Origin: Chloroflexota bacterium
GTDB lineage: Bacteria > Chloroflexota > Limnocylindria > Limnocylindrales > CSP1-4
Direction: 5' to 3'
DNA: 33,912 nucleotides
NCBI GenBank assembly: GCA_021825385.1
Contig: JAKAHU010000004.1
Coordinates: forward strand, 1-33,912
Shown here one piece after another: positions 7,884-15,576 of this stretch; position 1 is the first letter of the stretch, and each line of letters opens with the position of its first letter. The notes beneath the pieces are model-generated. The model was not told the DNA's origin, searched no databases, and worked only from the letters and a program-made list of their open reading frames with translations. The translations under genes were made by a program, and so were the position numbers.

Positions 7884-8790
7884 CTGGAGCCTCGCCGACG
7901 TGGGCGAGGTCTACCGCGCCGCGTGGTGCCCCCGCACCGACGCCTACGCCGACTGGTCCGTGCAGGGGGAGCACTGGTACGCCGTGCGCGAGGAGCTGAC
8001 GGTGGCGCGCATCCTCGATGGGCTCCGCAAGGTCCGGCCCCCAGTCAGCGCGTACATGGACGACCGCGAAGGCAACACGCACGTGCCGGCGGTCGACTTT
8101 GACCGCGACGACGGGTTGGACCTCGGCCTCCGGCTGGCGCGCGTCATCGACGCCGACGGCGGACACGCCTACGTGGAGCGCAGTCGCCGCGGCTGCCACG
8201 TCTGGATGACCACGGAGGTCCTACCGGGCGAGACGGTGCGGCGGGCGCTGCGCTACTGGCTGGGACGCGTGGACCGCGAGGCGGCCAAGGATCCCAAGGT
8301 CGAGGTCATGCCGATGGCCGTCCAGCGCGGGCCGGAGACGGTGGGCCACAGCCTACGCCTGCCACTCATGCCGCACCAGCGCACCGGCGAGCGCCACCCG
8401 CTCTGTGACCCCGACGGCAAGCCCATCGGCGGGACGCTGGGCGAGACGATGATGGCGGTGGTGGACACGCCGGGGGCCGTGGTGCGGGCCGCCGCGGAGA
8501 AGGTCAAGGTCGGGGTAACCGAGATCACCGTGCCCCCGTGGGCGCGGCACCCGCAACGGGAGGGCGGAGACGTAATAGCAATCCTGCAGGAGCACGGCGT
8601 CCAACGCGCCGCGCCGGGGCGGACGGTGCGGTGCCCACTGCATGAGGATGGGTCGGCCAGCATGACCATCTCGCGAGACTCGGAGCGGGTGTGGTGCCAC
8701 GCTCCCCACTGCGACGCCTACAACGACGGGCGAGGACTCGGAGCGGGTCAGCTCGCTCGCGCGCTGGCCGGAGTGCCGAGCCGTGGCTGA
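7876..8790 (+). CDS. AEP/TOTE-type primase with C-terminal CHC2-like zinc domain
   Basis: AVDFDRDDG (DxD), SRRGCHVWM (sxxxxH) and GHSLRLPL match AEP motifs; C-terminus VRCPLHEDGSASMTISRDSERVWCHAPHCDAYNDGRG resembles a CHC2 primase zinc domain. Start may instead be GTG 7900. Confidence 0.75.
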   Translation: MSGWSLADVGEVYRAAWCPRTDAYADWSVQGEHWYAVREELTVARILDGLRKVRPPVSAYMDDREGNTHVPAVDFDRDDGLDLGLRLARVIDADGGHAYVERSRRGCHVWMTTEVLPGETVRRALRYWLGRVDREAAKDPKVEVMPMAVQRGPETVGHSLRLPLMPHQRTGERHPLCDPDGKPIGGTLGETMMAVVDTPGAVVRAAAEKVKVGVTEITVPPWARHPQREGGDVIAILQEHGVQRAAPGRTVRCPLHEDGSASMTISRDSERVWCHAPHCDAYNDGRGLGAGQLARALAGVPSRG

Positions 8791-10180
8791 CCTGCCGCCC
8801 GAGGGACTATCCCAGACCCGATTCGGGTGCCGCTACTACATCCCGGAGATCCACACGATCTTCGACGTCGTGGACATGCGCCGCAAGTCGGGCGAGCTGT
8901 GGGGCGAGCTGACGATCCGCTGCAACCTAGAGGGCGTCAGGGGCCAGCTCGACGGCAACCGGCTGCGGCAGGGCAACTTCAACTTCTCGTCGGTGACCGC
9001 CCGGCAGTCGTGGGCGAAGGCGTTGGAGGCAATGGCGCCGCCGGAACTGAACAAGCGGTTGGAGTGGGGGAACCTGCTGGAGCACGTCAGTCAGGCCGTG
9101 CTCGATCACGAGCGCACGGGAAGCATCCGCGGTGGCGTGATCACGGGGAAGCGCATGAACGGAGGTGGTCGCCCGTGGGCGGCGTGGCCGATCCTGCCGC
9201 ACCACGAGAATGCGACGCTGTTCAGTCGCGGCGGGGCAGGCAAGACGGCGTTCGTCGCGACGACGGTGCTCGGGCTCGGCCTCGGCCAGTCCCTCACGCC
9301 GGGGGTCCGCATCGACCGGCCCTACCGCGTGGCCTACCTCGACTGGGAGACGAACGTCGAGACGGCCGAGGACCTGTGGGGGCTAATCGCCGAGACGGCC
9401 AAGGTAGCGGTTCCACCGACCATCTGGTACGAGCCGATGGAGGGCTCGCTGGAGCGGTCGCTGCCGCTCGTGTCGAACATCCTCGACAAGCACCGCGCTG
9501 ACCTCGTGGTCATCGACTCGGTGGGCATGGCCCTGCTCTCGTCGGGGGACTTCTCCGACCCGTCTGAGTCGATCATCCGGGCGTACCAGTCGTTGCGGCG
9601 GCTGGAGACGTGGGGCCTTCTCATCGACCACGTGTCGAGCGGCGACCTCCACGGAGGCAAGCCCGCCGTGAAGGCGTACGGCTCGATCTACCGCATGAAC
9701 CTCGCCCGTCACGCGCTCGCGCTCCACATCGGGGACCGAGCCGGAGACACGAAGCACGCGTATCTCGTCTGTCCGAAGACGAACATGGGGCGTGACGAGT
9801 GGGCGATGGCGGGGACGTTCGTGCGGTCGGACAGCGAGCTGCGGTGGGAGTTCGGGGAGCCGGATTTCGACCTGTACGACCGTCTGATGAACGGGGATGA
9901 GGAGGAGGAGGAGTCTGAGGCGCGCGCGACGCCGCGCATGGCCGACCGCATCCTGAGCTACCTCCTGTCGTGCTTCCCGAGGGGTGCCACCACGGCCGAC
10001 ATCGCACGGCAGCTTCACACGACTGCGGGCATGGCGCGGAACCGACTCAATCGGCTGGCCAGCGATCAGCTCACGGTCATCGTGGAGCGTCAGGGACAGG
10101 AGAACGTGTGGGCGCTGACGCAGGAGGGAATCAACCTTGCCCAGACAGTCAACGCATCGCCAGCGGAAGGAGCAGACTAG
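8783..10180 (+). CDS. RepA/RecA-like AAA ATPase (helicase-like) with C-terminal HTH
   Basis: Walker A SRGGAGKTAF, VAYLDWETN, ADLVVIDSVG; C-terminal ATTADIARQLHTTAGMARNRLNRL resembles a winged HTH. Confidence 0.8.
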   Translation: MADLPPEGLSQTRFGCRYYIPEIHTIFDVVDMRRKSGELWGELTIRCNLEGVRGQLDGNRLRQGNFNFSSVTARQSWAKALEAMAPPELNKRLEWGNLLEHVSQAVLDHERTGSIRGGVITGKRMNGGGRPWAAWPILPHHENATLFSRGGAGKTAFVATTVLGLGLGQSLTPGVRIDRPYRVAYLDWETNVETAEDLWGLIAETAKVAVPPTIWYEPMEGSLERSLPLVSNILDKHRADLVVIDSVGMALLSSGDFSDPSESIIRAYQSLRRLETWGLLIDHVSSGDLHGGKPAVKAYGSIYRMNLARHALALHIGDRAGDTKHAYLVCPKTNMGRDEWAMAGTFVRSDSELRWEFGEPDFDLYDRLMNGDEEEEESEARATPRMADRILSYLLSCFPRGATTADIARQLHTTAGMARNRLNRLASDQLTVIVERQGQENVWALTQEGINLAQTVNASPAEGAD

Positions 10181-10185
10181 TGGTC

Positions 10186-10390
10186 GTACCAGGGGTACGC
10201 GTACCCGGTACGGGAAGGGGTACGCGTCGGATCTCACGCAGTGGATCGGGGTCGGGATGGGCCACCTCGTACCGTGCGTGTACCGGGTACGCGTACCCCT
10301 TCACCAAGGTCGTACCTTCCCGGCACACCCTAAAGGGTGTGTGTTGCCGGGGGTACGCCGGTACGTGGAGGAAGTCCATTGGATCGGTAC
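10186..10390. repeat. intergenic GTAC-palindrome cluster (candidate origin or operator region)
   Basis: 13 GTAC tetramers in 205 bp, including two perfect GGGTACGCGTACCC palindromes at 10193-10206 and 10285-10298. Confidence 0.75.
10319..10351. terminator. hairpin, possible terminator
   Basis: CACACCC-TAAA-GGGTGTG flanked by CCCGG/CCGGG arms; no U-tract follows, so function is uncertain. Confidence 0.35.
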
Positions 10391-11125
10391 GTGAGCCCCC
10401 GGCTGAGACTGGCGATCCTAGAGCGCGACGGCTACCGATGCGTGTACTGCGGGAAGACGTCGGCGGACGCGCGCCTAGAGATCGATCATGTACTGGCGGT
10501 GGCGCGGGGTGGGACGTCGGAGGGGACGAACCTCGTCGCGGCGTGCGAAGACTGCAACCGGGCGAAGGGGGCTCAGTCGGTGACGCCTCCGGAGCACGTT
10601 GCACTTCGCGAGGCCCCGCTTATGGCCATAGCGCGACCCCGCGGGGCGAACGCATCCGTCTGGCAGCGCGAGGCAGACCGACGCTGGCCCGACGCGATGG
10701 ACATGGTCGAACCCGCGACGATGGACGGACGGTTCGCGTCCGTAGCGTGGTGCACGACGCTGACCGTTCACCTGTTGCGAACCGCGGCCGACGGGGAGGG
10801 CGCGAAGCGGATCATCGACGGGATCGGGTGTGGCCACTCCTGCTGGCGGGACCACGAGGTCGTGGATCTGGCAGCTCCCGAGGTGATAACGGTGCCTGCC
10901 GAGCTGCGGCGTGTTCGCCGTCGTCTCCAGCACATCCTCGGCTGCGCGATCTGCATGGGGACGACGAACGGGCTGGCTCCGGCAGCAGCCAAGCGCCGAG
11001 GGAATGACCGGATCGAGCGCATGCTCATGGAGCGCTGGGATAAGGTCCGGCCGGTCAAGCATCGCCGGAAGCCGCAGCGTGAGCTTCTTGATGAGTGGGA
11101 AGAGGATGGGCTAGTTGCCCTATGA
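10391..11125 (+). CDS. HNH endonuclease
   Basis: GTG start; LAILERDGYRCVYCGKTSADARLEIDHVLAVARGGTSEGTNLVAACEDCNRAKGAQ. Confidence 0.85.
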   Translation: MSPRLRLAILERDGYRCVYCGKTSADARLEIDHVLAVARGGTSEGTNLVAACEDCNRAKGAQSVTPPEHVALREAPLMAIARPRGANASVWQREADRRWPDAMDMVEPATMDGRFASVAWCTTLTVHLLRTAADGEGAKRIIDGIGCGHSCWRDHEVVDLAAPEVITVPAELRRVRRRLQHILGCAICMGTTNGLAPAAAKRRGNDRIERMLMERWDKVRPVKHRRKPQRELLDEWEEDGLVAL

Positions 11126-11288
11126 CGACGGGGGCTAGCCGGGGGTCGGCACCGGAGGGTATGATGGCGGCGAGAGGAGATGGAGCTGCCGAGAGGCGCC
11201 CCTCCCTCCTCCCTTTGCTGGCGTCGAGCCCCGGTGACCGCCTCGTGTGGTTAGCCGGGGTTCGGCGTGTCTAGGAGGGAGATCACGA
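11126..11288 (+). promoter_or_regulatory. non-coding leader with duplicated TAGCCGGGG-TCGGC motif
   Basis: TAGCCGGGGGTCGGC (11136-11150) and TAGCCGGGGTTCGGC (11252-11266), 14/15 identical; TATGAT box at 11160-11165; RBS GGAGGGAG before ATG 11289. Confidence 0.45.
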
Positions 11289-13013
11289 ATGGCTGATGCT
11301 GTGGAGTGGCGGAACCGCATCGTTGACGAGGGGGACGAGCCGCCGGACCAGCTCTTGGCGTCGCCGTGGAATTGGCGAACTCACGGCGCTGCGCAGCGGG
11401 ACGCCATGCGCGGTGCGCTGTCGCAGATCGGCTGGATCCAGAGGGTCGTGGTGAACCGCACCACAGGCCACGTCGTCGATGGACACCTGCGCGTCGAGGA
11501 AGCCATCAGCCACGGTGACGCCACCATCCCCGTTCTGTACGTCGAGCTGTCGGAGGACGAAGAGCGGCTCGCACTGGCCACGCTCGACCCCATCGGCGCG
11601 ATGGCCGGCGCGGACGCCGCTCGGCTCGATGAGCTACTGCGCGACCTGAACACCGGAGATGAGGGCCTGCGCGTCCTGCTCGACGACCTAGCACGGCAGA
11701 ACGACATCGACTTGACAAGCCGTCCCGCTACAGATCGGCCAAGTCTCGCAGACCGTTTCCTCGTGCCCCCGTTCAGCGTGCTCGATACTCGGCAGGGGTA
11801 TTGGCGCGCGCGGCGCGCTCAATGGTTGGCGCTGGGGATACAGAGCGAGTTGGGCCGTGGGGATGATATTCAGGGCAGCGGCGCGAACTCGGCCTACAAC
11901 GGGTCGTCTGCCTGGGCAGACGACCGAGGTCCCCGACGCCGAGCTGTGGGATATCGTGCTCACGGCGTTGCTGCGACTGCGGATCCGCAGTCGCAGCAGG
12001 GCTTGACCGACAAGGCTCTTGAGGGCAGGGACGACCTGTACGGTCAGGCCGCTCGTAGGCTCGGGCGTGCTTCTCCGAGCGGTTCCCTGAAGCCTGCCGC
12101 AAGCGGACGAGACGCGGACGGCCATCTCCTCGGAGGAGATGGCCGTGGCAGGCCGATCCGAGGTCTTGCCCGGGCGTTCGGGCAAGACCTCATGCGAGGC
12201 GAGCACATTGTCGGTGCGAGACCGTCGGCCCGTGCGACGGTCTCGCAGAACCCCGACGGGACGCTGCACTACGAACCTTCGAACAACGGAGAAGGCGTCA
12301 ACGGCACGTCCATCTTCGATCCGGTCCTGTGCGAGCTGGTGTACCGCTGGTTCATGCCGGCAGGGGGATCGGTGCTGGACCCATTCGCAGGTGGGTCCGT
12401 GCGGGGGATCGTGGCCACCGTGCTGGGGCACGCTTACACGGGCGTGGACCTATCGGCGGCGCAGGTTGCGGCCAACGAACCGCAGGCCGCTCGACTCGGA
12501 TTGTCGCCGCAGTGGGTGGTCGGTGACAGCCGGGACCTGCCGACGCTCCTGCCGCAAGCGGAGTGCGATCTCGTCTTCACCTGCCCGCCGTACTACAACC
12601 TAGAGGTCTACAGCGACGACCCCGCAGACCTGTCCAATGCCGCAGACTATGCGGCCTTCCTCGCCGACTACCGGGTGATCCTTGTGCACTCGTGGGAGCG
12701 CCTGCGGGAAGATCGCTACATGGTGTTGGTGGTCTCGGAGGTCCGCGAGCGGAGCCACTACGTGAGCCTCGTGGCCGATACGGTCAATGTGGTACGTGAC
12801 ATGGGCGGGCGACTCTACAACGAGGCGGTCCTCATCAACTCGGCGGGCAGCCTGCCGATCCGTGTCGGGCGGCAGTTCGGAGTCACTAGAACCCTCGGCC
12901 GGATGCACCAGAACGTGCTGGTGTTCGCCAAGGGCGACGGTCAGAGGGCTGGGCGGGCGCTGGGTCCTGTCGAGGTCGCGGAGGGACCGGATGAGTGGGC
13001 GACGACGATCTGA
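11289..13013 (+). CDS. ParB-like nuclease domain / DNA methyltransferase fusion
   Basis: ParB-like N-terminus (GALSQIGWIQRVVVNRTTGHVVDGHLRVEEAI...IPVLYVELSEDEERLALATLD) and MTase C-terminus (VLDPFAGGSVRGIVA, VFTCPPYYNLEVYS). Confidence 0.88.
   Translation: MADAVEWRNRIVDEGDEPPDQLLASPWNWRTHGAAQRDAMRGALSQIGWIQRVVVNRTTGHVVDGHLRVEEAISHGDATIPVLYVELSEDEERLALATLDPIGAMAGADAARLDELLRDLNTGDEGLRVLLDDLARQNDIDLTSRPATDRPSLADRFLVPPFSVLDTRQGYWRARRAQWLALGIQSELGRGDDIQGSGANSAYNGSSAWADDRGPRRRAVGYRAHGVAATADPQSQQGLTDKALEGRDDLYGQAARRLGRASPSGSLKPAASGRDADGHLLGGDGRGRPIRGLARAFGQDLMRGEHIVGARPSARATVSQNPDGTLHYEPSNNGEGVNGTSIFDPVLCELVYRWFMPAGGSVLDPFAGGSVRGIVATVLGHAYTGVDLSAAQVAANEPQAARLGLSPQWVVGDSRDLPTLLPQAECDLVFTCPPYYNLEVYSDDPADLSNAADYAAFLADYRVILVHSWERLREDRYMVLVVSEVRERSHYVSLVADTVNVVRDMGGRLYNEAVLINSAGSLPIRVGRQFGVTRTLGRMHQNVLVFAKGDGQRAGRALGPVEVAEGPDEWATTI
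11902..12247. repeat. array of strong inverted repeats inside the ParB-MTase linker
   Basis: Perfect arms: 11902-11912/11915-11925; 30-bp palindrome 11969-11998; 12118-12131/12133-12146; 12160-12172/12179-12191; 12215-12227/12235-12247. A weaker 7-bp pair at 12049-12055/12076-12082. Confidence 0.9.
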
Positions 13014-13022
13014 GAGGGGGCC

Positions 13023-13057
13023 TACCCATTGACATGCCCGCAACGGCCTGCTACCGT
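13023..13057 (+). promoter_or_regulatory. promoter: TACCCATTGACA, 17 nt, TACCGT
   Basis: TACCCATTGACATGCCCGCAACGGCCTGCTACCGT, followed by CAGCAAGGGGAGG before ATG 13088. Confidence 0.75.
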
Positions 13058-13087
13058 TGCCACGAACCCGCAGCAAGGGGAGGCGCT

Positions 13088-13312
13088 ATGTACCAGCCGC
13101 TAGAAGGAGTCTTCGTGGGGCGTCCGCCCTGCTCTGCCTGTCATGCGGCATATCGGCTGCACACGGACGGACGGTGCCCCGAGCAGTATCGTCCCGGCAC
13201 GCTAGATGAAGCAGCCCAACTGCTTGCCGACGCGGAGCACAGCGGCGATCCCCTGCGGACCTTCGTGGCGCGCGGCGACGTCCAGCGACTATCGCGCGTC
13301 GAGACGCGATAG
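13088..13312 (+). CDS. hypothetical protein
   Basis: MYQPLEGVFVGRPPCSACHAAYRLHTDGRCPEQYRPGTLDEAAQLLADAEH...; good RBS. Confidence 0.65.
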   Translation: MYQPLEGVFVGRPPCSACHAAYRLHTDGRCPEQYRPGTLDEAAQLLADAEHSGDPLRTFVARGDVQRLSRVETR

Positions 13313-13345
13313 AGTCGGGGCCTACCCACAGCAAGGGGAGAAGAC

Positions 13346-14371
13346 ATGCCAGCGAACATCGCGTACGACGCGAGGATGAACCGCCATCAGGCGGTCTACG
13401 TGGGCAAGCCAGCGTGGCACGGGCTCGGCACCGTCGTGGACGACGCGCTGACCCCGGAGCAGGCGCTGGAGGCGGCTGGCACGGCGTACACCGTGGACAA
13501 GGCGCCGCTGTTCGCCAAGATCGGCGACCGCTTCGTGGAGATGCCCGAGTATCGGGCGACCTACCGCACCGACACCGAGGACGTGTTCGCGCCCGTGAGC
13601 GCCGACTACCCCGTGATCCAGAACCTGACCCCCATGCAGATGCTCGCGGAGATCGTCCGCACCGGCGAGGCGGGCATCGTCAGCCATGCCGCGCTGGGCA
13701 AGGGCGAGCGGCTGTTCGCCGTGCTCGACCTCAAGCGCCTGACCGACCTGACGATCCCCGGCGACCCGAGCAAGCACGACGCCTTCCTCGTGGCCCAGTG
13801 GTGGCACAACGGCGGCGGCGCGCTCACGTTCACCGAGTCGATGGTCCGTGTGGAGTGCCAGAACATGGCCGACGCGAACCTCGCCTACGCCCACCGCACC
13901 GGCAAGCTCGCCCGCGTCATCCACACGGGCGACACGCGGTCGGCCGTGGAGGAGTCGCGGCGCACGCTGGGCTTCGCCGAGCGCGACGTGCAGGCGTTCG
14001 TCAAGCTGATGGCGACGCTCAGCGACATCCCCATCCCCAGCCGGTCGTGGATCGCGGGCTTCACGGAGCGCCTGATCCCTATCGAGCCGGAGGCCGAGCG
14101 CCCCACCCGGCGGCTGGCCGCCCGCGAGACGATCGCGGCCCTCTACGCCAACTCCTCGACGCTGGTGGGCGTCCCCGAGACGGCCTACCGCGCGTTCAAC
14201 GCCGTCACCGAGTTCGTAGACCACTATCGGCCGCTCTACGTAAGCGACGAGGCGCTGGTCCCGGCCAAGCGCTTCACGACGCAGGTCGACGGATCAGGTG
14301 CTCGGCTCAAGGATCAGGCCCTGCGCCTGCTCGTGGATGAGTTCGAGGTTCCCACGGGGAGTGCGCGGTGA
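13346..14371 (+). CDS. DUF932-family phage/plasmid-like protein
   Basis: AVYVGKPAWHGLGTVVDDALTPEQALEAAGTAYTVDKAPLFAK... with TYRTDTEDVFAPVSADYPVIQNL, typical of DUF932. Confidence 0.85.
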   Translation: MPANIAYDARMNRHQAVYVGKPAWHGLGTVVDDALTPEQALEAAGTAYTVDKAPLFAKIGDRFVEMPEYRATYRTDTEDVFAPVSADYPVIQNLTPMQMLAEIVRTGEAGIVSHAALGKGERLFAVLDLKRLTDLTIPGDPSKHDAFLVAQWWHNGGGALTFTESMVRVECQNMADANLAYAHRTGKLARVIHTGDTRSAVEESRRTLGFAERDVQAFVKLMATLSDIPIPSRSWIAGFTERLIPIEPEAERPTRRLAARETIAALYANSSTLVGVPETAYRAFNAVTEFVDHYRPLYVSDEALVPAKRFTTQVDGSGARLKDQALRLLVDEFEVPTGSAR

Positions 14372-14559
14372 GGCATCGTCGGTTCCTGCCGGTGGTCAGG
14401 GAGGGGCGGCTGGTCTGCCGGACGTGCGGCCAGCCTCCCGACCCGGGCCGCGTCTGGCGGACGTGGAGCGATGGGAAGTGGCGGCCGGTCGATGCCGACG
14501 GGGAGCCGGATTACCGCCGGGAGGCATGGGAGCACACCGGACGGAGGGCCGTGGCGTGA
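14368..14559 (+). CDS. small protein with CRTCG motif
   Basis: GTG start; RHRRFLPVVREGRLVCRTCGQPPDPGRVWRTWSDGKW. Confidence 0.5.
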   Translation: MRHRRFLPVVREGRLVCRTCGQPPDPGRVWRTWSDGKWRPVDADGEPDYRREAWEHTGRRAVA

Positions 14560-14870
14560 GGGTCCGGATCGGCAACACGAGCGGAAGCTGGGCGGACGTC
14601 GGCCCCTCGTCGGCCTACGGCGACAAGCGCCGCTGGTACCTCGGCGGGACGCCGCTCACCGAGGGCACGCCGCCGCACGTGGACGGCACGGGCTCGACGG
14701 CGATCCGCCGGGCTCGGCTCGCCGCGAGGGGCGAGGGCCACGGGCGTCCGTTCGACTACAGCGCGGGCTGCCGCTGCGACCTCTGCCGAGAGGCGCACCG
14801 CCGGGTCGAGATGGCCGCGAGGGAGCGTCGGAGGGCGCGGGCCGAGCGAGCGAAGGCGGCGGCGCGATGA
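14556..14870 (+). CDS. hypothetical protein with GCRCDLC motif
   Basis: GTG start; VRVRIGNTSGSWADVGPSSAYGDKRRWYLGG...FDYSAGCRCDLCREAHRRVEM. Confidence 0.55.
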   Translation: MRVRIGNTSGSWADVGPSSAYGDKRRWYLGGTPLTEGTPPHVDGTGSTAIRRARLAARGEGHGRPFDYSAGCRCDLCREAHRRVEMAARERRRARAERAKAAAR

Positions 14871-15115
14871 GTCCATTCGACACGGACGAGGCCGTGCGCC
14901 GGACGATGGACCGACTGTTCGCGACTGCCTGGGAGGGCGTTGCCGCTCCCGCCAAGGACGAGACGATCATCGTCGTGCCGGGGAGGACCGGCCCCGTCTC
15001 GGTGCGCTTGCGTCTCGCGGACATCGAGGCCGTCCAAATCGAGCTGGGCCTCGGCGCACCCTGCGGGATCTGTCACCACAACCCGTGCACGTTCCGGGAT
15101 CGGGCTGACGCATGA
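14867..15115 (+). CDS. hypothetical protein with APCGICHHNPCT knuckle (paralog of 21053-21298)
   Basis: MSPFDTDEAVRRTMDRLFATAWEG...VSVRLRLADIEAVQIELGLGAPCGICHHNPCTF. Confidence 0.6.
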   Translation: MSPFDTDEAVRRTMDRLFATAWEGVAAPAKDETIIVVPGRTGPVSVRLRLADIEAVQIELGLGAPCGICHHNPCTFRDRADA

Positions 15116-15576
15116 CCGATCTCGCGCCGGTGACGCTGACGGAGGCGCGCCGCTTCGTGGCGGAGCACCATCGACACAACCGCGCCCCACAGGGCTGGCT
15201 GTTCGGCGTGGGGTTGCGAGAGGGCGACTCCCTCGTCTCGGTAGCGATTGCTGGTCGCCCAGTCTCTCGTAACCTCGACGACGGACGAACGGTGGAGATC
15301 ACGCGAGTCTGCACACTGGGACAACGGAACGCGAACAGCCGCCTCTACGGCGCGTTGTGTCGGGCTGCCGCAGCACTCGGGTACTCCCGGGCCGTGACGT
15401 ACACGCTGCTGTCGGAGTCCGGCTCGTCTCTGCGAGCTGCGGGGTTCCAGCAAGCAGAGCAGTTGAGCCAGCGGACCTCGTGGGCCAACCCGTCTCGTCC
15501 TCGACAGGACCGCACGATCTGGGGCGAGCGCACGCTACCGGATGAGCCGAGGGTGCGCTGGGAGCGTGTGCTGTGA
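15112..15576 (+). CDS. XF1762-like (GNAT-like) protein
   Basis: LTEARRFVAEHHRHNRAPQGWLFGVGL...RTVEITRVCTLGQRNANSRLYGALCRAAAALGYSRAVTYTLLSESGSSLRAAGF. Confidence 0.75.
   Translation: MTDLAPVTLTEARRFVAEHHRHNRAPQGWLFGVGLREGDSLVSVAIAGRPVSRNLDDGRTVEITRVCTLGQRNANSRLYGALCRAAAALGYSRAVTYTLLSESGSSLRAAGFQQAEQLSQRTSWANPSRPRQDRTIWGERTLPDEPRVRWERVL

Noticed and set aside
10137-10394. 85-aa ORF across the GTAC-rich region
   Set aside because: Sequence is dominated by palindromic repeats, lacks an RBS and overlaps the end of the ATPase gene; treated as non-coding.
11890-12006. Alternative plus frame across hairpins 1-2 (...GRLPGQTTEVPDAELWDIVLTALLRLRIRSRSRA-stop)
   Set aside because: Looks protein-like but is short, has no start signal, and the main frame stays open throughout; not enough to propose a frameshift or second gene.
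11902-12247. CRISPR array or intrinsic terminators
   Set aside because: The hairpin arms are all different, so there is no repeat/spacer structure; no U-tracts follow and all lie inside an open reading frame.
11688-12431. Minus-strand ORF of 247 aa over the hairpin region
   Set aside because: Antisense to the ParB-MTase and without recognisable domain content; palindromes make both strands look alike.
11289-13013. Intein or classic group I/II intron in the ParB-MTase gene
   Set aside because: The linker segment is small and shows no intein block motifs; no intron core or encoded maturase/endonuclease was recognisable, and the reading frame is continuous.
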